DNA of 64,000 nucleotides from Lineus longissimus (taxonomy: Eukaryota; Nemertea; Pilidiophora; Heteronemertea; Lineidae). Shown one piece after another: positions 43,594 through 53,104 of this stretch. The notes beneath the pieces are model-generated. The model saw only the letters and a program-made list of their open reading frames with translations, was not told the origin of the DNA and searched no databases. Each line of letters opens with the position of its first letter. Position 1 is the first letter of the stretch. A program made the position numbers and the translations under genes. The stretch lies in NCBI RefSeq assembly GCF_910592395.1, contig NC_088314.1, positions 10,232,001-10,296,000 of the forward strand, in the 5' to 3' direction.

Positions 43594-43824
43594 CTACCAG
43601 CCCTCTCTGGTCCATATCTCCTGCCTCATGTCCAGAGCCGGGACCTAACTCCAGGAGAATCCACAAAGTCTCAGCCAAGCTTCCAACATGTTGACTTAGT
43701 GTCATCAACCGAGACACCACTGGATATCGGCATTGACCTAGATTTCAATGAGCGATGTGTGCCTGTCCACGTAGATTTTAGAAACGACTTTGGGGATCTT
43801 TTTGATGATGAAGATGTCCAATGA
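43594..43824 (+). CDS. DPY30-motif protein, likely terminal exon
   Basis: Acceptor TTTTCACCACAG, phase 0, matching the donor at 42643. It encodes 76 residues that end in an acidic tail (DFGDLFDDEDVQ) and TGA. Joined to the previous exon it gives a 127-aa protein. AATAAA at 44159-44164, about 335 nt after the stop, fits a transcript end. A 404-bp inverted-repeat element ends only 42 bp before the exon. I cannot exclude a different exon order. Confidence 0.55.
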   Translation, partial: LPALSGPYLLPHVQSRDLTPGESTKSQPSFQHVDLVSSTETPLDIGIDLDFNERCVPVHVDFRNDFGDLFDDEDVQ

Positions 43825-44158
43825 TTACCAGAGGTAAACTGAATCTGTGCTCTTGGTAGGCGCTTTTTAGAAACCCTTGCAATGGTTATGACTCAATCTC
43901 CTCTTCAAAACTAACTCTTAAGTACGTGTACTAAAAAATGCACCGACTGCTTGTGAAATCTCTTACGTGCAACATATTTGCAGCATCGTGGGGGCATTGC
44001 TAATGTGTGCTTCGTCCATCCAAGCAGCACATGTGCTGCAAAGTTGCTGCTCTAAATAACAAGCTCATTAAATTGCATGACTAATACAGCACTGATCCAG
44101 CACCTTTCCAGCATTTCAGATATTTCAAACAGTGTGCTTCATTGGTGCTCCATATAAT

Positions 44159-44164
44159 AATAAA
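44159..44164 (+). terminator. Candidate poly(A) signal of the DPY30-motif gene
   Basis: AATAAA inside CATATAATAATAAAGTGC, 335 nt downstream of the TGA at 43824. Confidence 0.4.
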
Positions 44165-44866
44165 GTGCTGCAGCAGTGAACTGCAATAGCAAACCCCCGA
44201 GCTCTGTCACAAAATCTGCCCTGCCGTAACTGATTTACAATTGGACATCCAAAATGACATCCTGACAATATCAGGCCGTTTCACTAGATACATACTTACT
44301 CCCTCAGAAACATGCGTAAGGAGAAGTCGTGTTGTTAGGCCCTGTTTGCAAGAGGATGCCAAAATGAACCAAAAAGAAGTTTTTATGAAGCCAGCTTGCA
44401 TAGAGCAGAGCACGCGGTCGTCGGCAACAAATTCAAGTATCATTTTACAGGTTAGGAGTATGGCCTTGGAGTATGGCCCCACTGTAAATACTGCTAAAAT
44501 GTTCCTTATTTTTATTCAAACTGTCCTTTTTGGACATCAAGCTTAACTCATAATTGGTAGTTTAAACTGAGAACTGGAGTTGGAAAACAGCGGAAATCTT
44601 GTACAAATGATGCGATCTGAACGGGAGGGAGGGAGAAATCATCCAAAATTTGATTGTTCGTAATGACTTATTTGTTTAATTGTGATGGATGTCTAACTTT
44701 ATTTCGAGATATATCCACTGTAATCAATTGCTGTGCTGCACTTCTGTAAGGGATATTCTCTTGAGGTGCTGCAAAAATATTAGATTGTGAATTGTATGCA
44801 AATGGTGTTTAAGAATTGCAGTTCAGAGGGTATATCTGAAATCCTGTAAATACACTCGCTTTGCTT
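44165..44866. other. Intergenic, nothing secure
   Basis: 44241-44455 is open on both strands and ends at CAG|GTTAGG, so an unrecognised exon is conceivable, but no homology was seen. Confidence 0.25.
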
Positions 44867-44938
44867 TTTAGCTCACCTCTTAGCAGAGGTGAGCTTATCC
44901 CATACCGTGGCGTCCGTCGTCCGTCGTCGTCGTCGTCT

Positions 44939-44997
<59 letters not shown>

Positions 44998-46039
44998 CGT
45001 CGTCCGTTAGCAGGGCACGTTTCGTAACTGTTAGAGCTATTGAGTTGAAACTTGGTACACATGTACCCTTATGTAATGACACCTGGGAGACCAACTTTCG
45101 GTCCGATTCGTTTCATGGTTTGGCCACCAGGGGGCCAAACGTTAAAAGTGAAAATATGCAATATCTCCCTTAATAGTAGTCGGGAAATTTTGAAAAAAAT
45201 ATGGTAGGTACTTCTAGCAAAGGTGCATCATATATCCTCCGGGTTTTTGATTTGATCTCCTTTTCAAGGTCACAGAGGTCAAATGGTGTAAATTGGCCGT
45301 TAGGATGTAACGATGGCACGTTTCTAAACTGCAATGACTATTGATACCAAATTTGGTACACATTTACCCCTTAGTCAGGTGATCTCAGGGACCGAAGTTT
45401 GGTCCAATATGATTCACCACTTGACCACCAGGGGGCAAAATCCAAAAACCTTAAAAATGTGATTATTCCTTAACTTCTTGCCCGATTGCCACCAATTTGA
45501 TATCATGGGTACATCTAACCACCATACAGTATATGTCACACAGGTTTTTAATTTGACCTTCTTGTCAAGGTCACAGAGGTCAAATGGCGTAAATTCGCCG
45601 TCGGGCCGTAACTATGGCACGTTTCTTAACTGCAATGACTATTGATCACAAATTAAGTACACATGTACCCCTTGGTCAGGTGATCTCAGGTACCGAAGTT
45701 TGGTGCGATCTGATTTGCCGTTTGGCCTCCAGGGAGGGGGCCAAATCCTAAATTCTTCAAAATGCCATTATTCCTAGTAATGACTTGCCCGATTGGCACC
45801 AATTTTATATCATAGGTACATCTAATTCTAACAACCATTCAATGTGTCACCCGGGTCTTCTTTGATTTGACCTACTTTTCAAGGTCACAGAGGTCGAATG
45901 TACTGTAAATTGGCCATTTTGGGGAAATTGTAATTGCTTGGACCTACATCAAACCTAACACTACATGACACAAGACCATGCTCTTTATCCATCTTTCCTC
46001 CACATGAGGTGAGCACAATGGCCCTGGCCATTTCATTTC
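44867..46039 (-). mobile_element. 1.1-kb DNA element family Z, copy 3 (inverted)
   Basis: Starts with the hairpin GCTCACCTCTTAGCAGAGGT GAGC, then a (GTC)n tract of about 90 bp (44910-45008), and ends CCATTTCATTTC. Almost identical to the copies at 13671 and 20986. Confidence 0.88.
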
Positions 46040-46289
46040 TTAGAAACCTCACTTTGACTAACTTGTGAATTGCCAGTAGTTGTTTTATTTGTCATATCCA
46101 TTGTGTCATATTATTCGGTTGTAAAACAACGCAGAATTTAGAATTATGTTTTTCCATGAGCCCACCCTTTCAAAATTTGCTATCCAACTGGTGGGCACCT
46201 TACCCTGACAAACTTGAATTTTTGGAGGTTCCTTGTCAGTATGAGTAAAGGTATACTTTACCTTACATTTGTATCTATGCTGTGTGTAC

Positions 46290-46565
46290 ATTTTTAGCTC
46301 ACCTCTCTGAGTGGTGAGCTTTTACTTTGGCGTGGCGTCCGTCGTCGTCGTCGTCTGACAGTCCGCTCGGCCGTCGTCCGTCAACAATAGGGGCACACTT
46401 GCTCACTATTGAGTCTAGAAAGTTGAAACTTGGTGTGAGGATGTCTTATGACAACATGACTTGACACAAAAAAACATCGCCATTTGACCTACTTTCTGGG
46501 CTCCAGACGGCCATCTTTGAAAACCTTATTTTGTCAATATCTCATGAACTTTTGGCAGATGAACA
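46290..46565. mobile_element. Relative of element Z, truncated
   Basis: TTTTTAGCTCACCTCTCTGA GTGGTGAGC, then GTCC/GTCGTC-rich sequence and a CATTTGACCTAC unit. Cut off by a 16-bp satellite. Confidence 0.6.
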
Positions 46566-46795
46566 CAAAGTTTGCGTAACACAAAGTAAACGTAACACAA
46601 AGTTAGCATAACACAAAGGTAGGGTAACACAAAGTTTACGTAACACAAAGTTCGTGTTACACAATGTTCGTGTAACACAAAGTTAGCGTAACACAAAGTT
46701 AGCGTAACACAAAGTTAGCGTAACACAAAGTTTGCGTAACACAAAGTTTGCGTAACAATGTTCGCGTAACACAAAGTTCGCGTAACACAACGTCG
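46566..46795. repeat. 16-bp minisatellite, about 14 units
   Basis: Unit CGTAACACAAAGTTAG with variants TTTG, TTCG and TTTA. Confidence 0.9.
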
Positions 46796-46874
46796 ATCAA
46801 CGTCAATAGTGTGTGCTAGAGGTTTGGATTATAACACATGGCCATGCAGCAACTTCGAGAAGCGACACGTATAT

Positions 46875-47096
46875 CTTAAAGGGGGACTATAGGCAGGAAC
46901 AGAGGGGCTAACTTGGCCATCTTCAGGTGACGAATAAACACAGTAAAAAAAGGACCCTGGGTCTTGCCAGATTCAGCACTAAATGTATTCCTCGTACAAG
47001 CATAAATCTCTACTGTGAGATGTGAGAGACCCCTATTGGCGACTTCGTGTAACTTTATCTTGCCTGCCTAGCTGCTGCCTATATTGTCCCTTTAAG
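46875..47096 (-). mobile_element. MITE family Y copy
   Basis: TTAAAGGGGGACTATAGGCA G to GCCTATATTGTCCCTTTAA, in reverse orientation relative to 7881-8103. Confidence 0.8.
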
Positions 47097-47561
47097 AGGC
47101 CATGCCAAACCAACTCTCCTTAATGAGGGAAAGATTGTTGAAACCTTTTGAAATTGGTAAAGGGACTTCCGTACAGCCCCACAGTGATATTTTGTAGTCA
47201 ATGCAAAGAAGGTGTTTTACGAAACATATCACTGTAAATATTTCTGCCAAAAGTAAGGTCGAAGTGTACTTTTTTGGTAATTTTGATATAAAATCACAAA
47301 TTTCCTTATGGATGCAATTTCAGTAATTAGTGCTTTTGTAACTCCTCTATCTAAATCAGGATAATCTATAATTATACGTCTCGTACCAGACGTTATTATG
47401 AAAGGCTCTGTGGTTAGGCAGTAGGACTGGTTTTGATACCTAGCATCATCTTTTGTGATTTGCATTTTTGTCATTTCAATGTATTTTTTTATCTGTAAAG
47501 TGCAATGTCCCTAATGGATATTTCATTTCTTGTTGATCTAAGACTTTTTCTTTCCTTTCAG

Positions 47562-48027
47562 AAACCAAAGCCCAAGCCGGCACATCCTACCGTAAGCCCC
47601 GAGGGTGAACAGCATCATGCCAGACATGATGACCCTTTGTGTCAAAATACATCATCTCAGGAAGCCTCAAATACTCTGGAAGCAGATGGCATGAGGAGCA
47701 CATCCAGAGCAAGTTCCAGGCCGATTCTGTCCAGTATGAGCAGGGGCTCAAATCACGATTCTTGTGTTAAGGGGATCACCCTTGCATCACCTGCTTCAAC
47801 AGATATGGACCAGGTTCAAGATCCTGTAGATGACAGACCAGCTAGCAAAAATGTTTTCCAGGGTGATGAGTCCCTTGTGGAAGAGAGCACAGTTGGTCAA
47901 GATTTGGATGCCCCCATCTCAGCTGTTACAATGCCTGTTGAAGAAGTGCCAGTTGAGAAATCTCCAGAGGTGGTGATTGCCAATACCTACAAACCAGTGA
48001 TGATGTTACCAATGCTTAGGTCACCAG
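47562..48027 (+). CDS. Probable exon, Ser/Pro/acidic low-complexity protein part
   Basis: A strong acceptor (TTTTTCTTTCCTTTCAG) at 47545-47561 opens a 155-codon frame (KPKPKPAHPTVSPEGEQ onward, Ser/Thr/Pro/Glu-rich, with EEVPVEKSPEVV near the end). It closes at CACCAG followed by GTGAGT. Phase 0 in, phase 1 out. It could be an alternative downstream exon of the DPY30-motif gene (phase 0 donor at 42643) or a 5' exon of the next gene (phase 1 acceptor at 51827). No known domain; disordered by composition. Confidence 0.6.
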
Positions 48028-48152
48028 GTGAGTGTGTGTCATCCTCGTACAGCAAGACTTTGTATCGTTCTTAAAATATGCTCAAGTGTATTCCAGAAAC
48101 GTTCCAAAGCCAGCTATGGGAGGATGGTAGTCTTATCTGCATTTACGACGTA

Positions 48153-48243
48153 CAGTGGAACCTCCCTTAACCGACACCTCTCTATTAAGGACAACCTCCC
48201 GACTAAGGACACTAGTTTTGGTCCCAAATTGGTTGTTTCATTT
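48153..48243 (+). mobile_element. pogo-like MITE, 5' half only
   Basis: CAGTGGAACCTCCCTTAACC to CCCAAATTGGTTGTTTCATT, where another sequence (TATAGCTCACC) begins. Confidence 0.7.
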
Positions 48244-48306
48244 ATAGCTCACCTTCAGGAAAACTTCTACAATACTCTAGTGTTTGTCTGCCTCTGTTGT
48301 ATGTTA

Positions 48307-48747
48307 AGCCCGCAGCACACTAGCCGCCAACTTTGGCGACAAGAAGCGTTCGGCTGACGCCTCTCGATGCAAAAGTTGGCGGCCAGTGGATCCCGGTCAG
48401 AGCACACCTGCCCAGAATCGGCGTCAAGTAGCGTCTTTTCCGCCACTTTAGGCTGCCATTTTCAAATCATGGGACATCAAGACGCTAGCTGATTGGCCAT
48501 AGCCTCGCCGCTGACGCCAAGTCAGGCGGCCATCCGTAGCACACCTGACTTCTTCTTGCGTTCAAGTGCGGCGACACGCGTCAAAAATCAAACATGTTAG
48601 ATATTTGGCGTTTAGTTGCGGCAAGTGGCATCAAGTCGCGTTCGCCGACGCCGTTCGTAGCAGACTAGGGATTTTTCAGGCGTTCAGGACTCTTGCGACA
48701 AAAAACGCCTGTGAACGCCGAAGTTGGCGGCTAGTGTGCTGTGGGAT
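48307..48747. mobile_element. Harbinger-type MITE with TTA target duplication
   Basis: TTA at 48304-48306 and 48748-48750. Ends AGCCCGCAGCACACTAGCCG and the complement of CTAGTGTGCTGTGGGAT. The interior is GC-rich with repeated (T/G)GGCGT...AAGT.GCG motifs. It lies inside a CTCACC-type repeat. Confidence 0.75.
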
Positions 48748-49404
48748 TTAGAGAGGGCTTTTTGACTGAAACTTGGTGTGGTGATACCATAGGGGGATTA
48801 TGCTCAGGTGTATTTTTTCGTTTTTGCAATTTGGCCCACTTCCTGATCTACAGGTGGACATCATGAAATACTTTTTTGTCATTTTCAAGTCAATGGTTTT
48901 AGAAATGTTAGAAAGAGGTATGAAATTTTTGTGTTTGGTGTATCTAATTGAGCTACATCATATATTACTTAGGTTTTTGATTTGACCTACTTTTCAAGGC
49001 CAGAAGGTTAAAACTAACAAAATTAAGCGATAGTGGCACCTGTGTCAATTGTCCAGAAGTCTGAATTTAGTGTGTAATATAGTACAGGCATTTCAGTTAT
49101 GTTGAAAACAATTGATTGAAAATGATTTGTGAAATTGACCTTCTTTTCGTGTCATTTAGTAGGTTATTGTCATTAAAACGCTTAGTGGGCTATATGATAT
49201 TTGAAGTTTTTGGAGGTGCATATAATGTCATCGTAGGATTATTAATACATTGTTCAAATTATCAGTTTTTGCTCTGGCACTTAAATTTATGGTCAGTTTC
49301 TGCATTGCAAGAATTTTGTTTTCAGATATGGATAAAAATTCTGATATCGATTGTAAGTTCTGTGGAAAAATTATTTGCTTTTGTAATTTGTATTTTGTTT
49401 TTCT

Positions 49405-49486
49405 TTTGAATTTTTGAATTTTAAATTTTAAATTTTGAATTTTGAATATTGAATTTTTGAATTTTGAATTTTGAATTTTGAATTTG
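49405..49486. repeat. Simple repeat (TTTTGAAT)n
   Basis: About ten imperfect copies of an 8-bp AT-rich unit. Confidence 0.85.
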
Positions 49487-49534
49487 TAATTGGTTTTTCT
49501 TTTTCATGTTGGTATATTTGTCTATTTGTTTAAG

Positions 49535-49647
49535 GAGGTGATACTGAGCTGGAGGTGTTGGCATTCTCTAAGCATTTTGTCTGTCCAAACACTGGAGGGT
49601 GGCACTTCAAGACAAAAAATTACTACTGGGGTTGTTTGGGGATATAA
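49535..49647 (+). CDS. Possible terminal exon
   Basis: After TCTATTTGTTTAAG, a phase-1-compatible frame reads DTELEVLAFSKHFVCPNTGG and ends YYWGCLGI at TAA. It would complete the transcript from 47562-48027. Short, with no homology recognised, so it may be chance. Confidence 0.25.
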
Positions 49648-49686
49648 TCAACACCAATAGTGAGATATCGCTATCTATTGATCACC

Positions 49687-49915
49687 TTAAAGGGACAATT
49701 TAGGCAGCAGCTAGGCAGGCAAGATAAAGTTACACAAAGATGCCAATAGGGGTCTCTCACATCTCACAGTAGGTCGAAATGATTCACGCTTGTAAGAGGG
49801 ATATATTTAGTGCTGAGTCTGACAAGACCAGGGGTCTTACTGTGTATACTAGTCACTTGAAGATGGTCAAATTATCCCCCCTCCTCCTGCCTACAGTCCT
49901 CCTGTAAACTAAACA
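49687..49915 (+). mobile_element. MITE family Y copy
   Basis: TTAAAGGGACAATTTAGGCA G to CTACAGTCCTCCTGTAAA; same interior as 7881-8103. Confidence 0.8.
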
Positions 49916-50789
49916 TTGAAATGTGATGTAATTTGACTGCTTTCAAATTTTCTCACTCCCAAGAAACATGGTTGCAACGAAGTGCCACCACCATTTATTT
50001 TTGAACATGTCTTCTGTTAGACACAAACTAGGTCATTGTTGGGGTCTGTGGTTTTGACATGTTTTTCTGCTTTGTCTGGGCTTTTCAGAAACAGAGTAAA
50101 ATAGGTCATCACCACCTATATTTCGAGTATAAAATTAGCCTACCGGTATCTGTGAAAATTCAGAATTTCAGAAAAAAAAGTATGCTAGCTTTCAATGTGA
50201 ATCTCATCAACTAAATTGTTTGACCCGGGAGCATTAAAATGAAGTATTGTCAAAGCTTTTACTAAACTATTTGATTTGATCTCAGGATATACCCCAAAGA
50301 GTATTTTTTCAATACAAGTCCAAATGAAATACCCTCAACTGAAAAAAGATCCTTCACCAAGCATTGCCTACTAGATAGCTTCCCTCCAACCTCATGCATT
50401 GATGCATTCAAATGGCATGTTGTCTCATCTGCTGGGGCCAAAACGAGGCCTGATGCATTTTACAGAATTTAGAATAAAGAAGTGCACAAGATTTTTTTAT
50501 TTTTTGTTTGTTTTATGCACTTATCCATCGTGATCATATGAATAATTTTTAAATTTTCGATTTAAACACATACAAGTTACTATCAACACAAAAAGCCTTC
50601 TTTTAATTGATGTTATCTTTATTGTTGCTTAAAGAGTAAGTAGAAATCGTTCGAAATACAGTAAGGTATATCACAACTGACCAAATTTCTGTGCTGAAAT
50701 ATTGCCACATGATCAATATCAGGGGTTTAAATCGGTCGTTCAAGGGGCAAATATCTTGGCGCAAAAAACATACGTCGGCCATGTTTTTT
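49916..50789. other. Intergenic, nothing recognised
   Basis: AT-rich unique sequence. The frame 50691-51056 on the plus strand has no motifs and overlaps the promoter-like region. Confidence 0.3.
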
Positions 50790-50889
50790 GAAAATGATGT
50801 CATACAATGTAAAATCAAAGAAGGACGATCTTGTGTTGCCGACGGGTCGGGTACTTGCGAAATTTACGCACCTTGGCGCAATAGAGGTC

Positions 50890-50940
50890 GATATGACGTA
50901 ACATACAATTTTGTGACGTCATACGATGTAAATGGCGGCC
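50890..50940 (+). promoter_or_regulatory. CRE and YY1-like promoter motifs
   Basis: ATGACGTAAC at about 50893, the full palindrome TGACGTCA at about 50914, and AATGGCGGCC at 50931 occur within 50 bp. CRE plus YY1 at a start codon is a typical TATA-less metazoan promoter layout. Confidence 0.45.
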
Positions 50941-51102
50941 TCCATGGACCAGTGCGGTTTGGGGAATGGCCAGCCAAACGTAAATGGGCCCATAGAAGTC
51001 ATATACGACCTGATATCCGCTCAGACGTTTCTGGTTGTTTTAAATTCTGGCTGTGACTACAGTCATGAAAAGCAGTGTGGCTCTAATCTACTTACTCTTT
51101 GA
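50932..51102 (+). CDS. Small frame at a promoter-like region; candidate first exon
   Basis: AAATGGCGGCCTCCATGG begins a 56-codon frame (MAASMDQCGLGNGQPNVNGP onward). The ATGGCGGCC context is both a good start and a YY1-type start-site motif. Two CRE-like sites lie just upstream. It could be the 5' exon of the FBA-domain gene, but no donor with the needed phase is convincing. Confidence 0.3.
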   Translation: MAASMDQCGLGNGQPNVNGPIEVIYDLISAQTFLVVLNSGCDYSHEKQCGSNLLTL

Positions 51103-51224
51103 ATGTCAGTTATCTTTCTAAACTATATAAAGAAAATGTTTTATGACTACACTTTATGTAGGACTACGAAAGCTCTTTGTATCTTAGTGTAGTAAATTCC
51201 TACTGTATGGTTAGATGGACCTGT

Positions 51225-51300
51225 GACCCAGTGGTTCCATCAGCGGGCTCATAATGGGGTTGGGAGGTCAGGTTCAACTCTCTAAAGCATCACCGCTTTT
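51225..51300 (+). repeat. tRNA-derived SINE-like head (weak)
   Basis: GACCCAGTGGTTCCATCAGC (A-box-like) and GGTCAGGTTCAACTC (B-box-like) at typical spacing. Confidence 0.35.
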
Positions 51301-51826
51301 TTTGCCCAATGTCCTAGAGAGATTTAGTGCTGAGCAAAGGACGTCCTCGTGTTAGCCCATTGTGGAGACTTCAATGTCCCAGAGGAAGCAATGCTTATTG
51401 CCTTCAAAGGAGGTGTAAAACTAAAGTTCCTCGTACAGGATCTCAATGCTGGGAAGGTAGAATAATAACCTTTTGTTTAAGATCGTGGTCAGCTGGGCCA
51501 TTGTGGAGACTTCAAAACATCATATATTTTGTTAACAGTTAATTCTTCCAAAAATGTAAATAGACACAGCAAAAATTGTCTCTTATTGTCATCCGAGGCA
51601 CCATGTTTGGTCTTCATATTGATCTGACTGGGAACATTTCAAGTCCTTTACACTGTACACACCGCTCAGGCGTGCAATATGCACCTGCTTGCAAATGGTG
51701 AAGAAAACACCTTGGTTGGAACAGATGCGCGAAAACAAGAAAACAGAGGACTATTTTGCTTTTTTCAAGATCTTCCTTATCATGACCTCGCTCATTTTCT
51801 ATCAAATCTTTTCCTTGTTGTTCCAG

Positions 51827-53104
51827 CGGCTATCTCAAGCATCGCTGCTACCTGCAACAGTAAGTGGCCGATCCGTTGCTATGGAAAACTTAACATCAAC
51901 GTCAACGCAAGTTATGGGGGTAGTGCGGCATTGGCACTTGTCTCTTGTGCCTACGGGGAGGATGGAAACGGCAGCACGGGCATGTTGTACTTACTCAGGT
52001 TTGGATTTGACGGAAACCATCTTGAAACAAAGACCATCAGCCAGTGCCATCATGGTCACTTTGGGCCGTCTACATCCTTTCTTTGCGAAGAAGATGGGAC
52101 TTTGCTCAGCGATAATCTGTTCGGGACCAACCACCTCTCTCTGATGTCTAACAATGGATTGATCACTACCAACGACTCGGGCGTGGTTGTCAGCGGCCAT
52201 GTCTTACCAATCAATGTCAATGGTCAGTACGCTGGGGACTATGGTGGTGGCGCCACCTTAATTCTCTGCAGCAGTGCTGAACCAGGGGTGAGTGATTCTA
52301 CAGTCACCTACGGACTGTACACTACACGGTTAGGATATGCAAACAACCACTTCACTGCAAAATTCTTCCAGGGGGAGGATAAGTGGTCATTTTCAGTTGA
52401 TGGACAGAGTCGTCTGTGCGTTTCCGGCCCTGACAATTCTCGCTATTCCGTGTTCCACAATCGCCAGAACCTCCTCCAAGATTGCCCAGGCATTGAAGGG
52501 CGTGCCACAGTTGCCCATTTCCAAGCGTTCAACGGGCAAGATGAAACAGATTTTCCGGTCAGCTATTCCAGTGCAAGTCACTCTGTTGTGCTTGTCCTAT
52601 GTTCTAACAGTAGTGGCACTGAAAATCAAACAGCTGCTGCCGTCTATAGTTTAGCAATAAAACAAGACTTAGACAAGCCCGAGATAACATCTGCTTCTCT
52701 TGTTGAAGGGTCAGCCGGTTCGAGTTACCCTTCTCATGATCTCTGGAGCTTTCAGGTGAAGAATCGAAACGTGGTTGTAACTGGACCGGCTGGACCGTGT
52801 CGATATGCAATATTTACCAACGTGCCGGATGGAAACGCTGCTTCTGTTTGCAAACAACAGGCTTGCCTAGCAACAGACAAGTATCAGCCGATCCGAGGTG
52901 TGGTCAGTATTAATGAGAGTGAGGTGTTAGGTTTTGTTGACCGGCAAGCTTCTATCAGTATTATCATGGGGGAATCGGAAGTTGCTACATTCTCTGCCGA
53001 CCAGCTGATTGATGTTGACCGACAATCGTGCCAGTTTGCATTCCACTACGCCTGGAAAGATGAAGATAAAATGGTAGGGGCTCGCTGGGCAAGAGTTTAT
53101 GCAG
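51827..53104 (+). CDS. FBA-domain gene, large module exon
   Basis: 1,278 bp, phase 1 in and phase 1 out, after the acceptor TTTTCCTTGTTGTTCCAG. It encodes the tandem beta-rich modules and then a distinct C-terminal part (CQFAFHYAWKDEDKMVGARW). The open frame extends upstream to 51679 through the intron, which is not evidence of coding. Confidence 0.88.

Noticed and set aside
44207-44546. Region open on both strands ending at a donor-like CAG|GTTAGG
   Set aside because: No acceptor of quality, no motif, and coding strand undecidable.
51679-51826. Using the ATG at 51679 as the start of the FBA gene
   Set aside because: A strong acceptor (TTTTCCTTGTTGTTCCAG) ends at 51826 and the preceding frame has no coding character, so it is probably intron.
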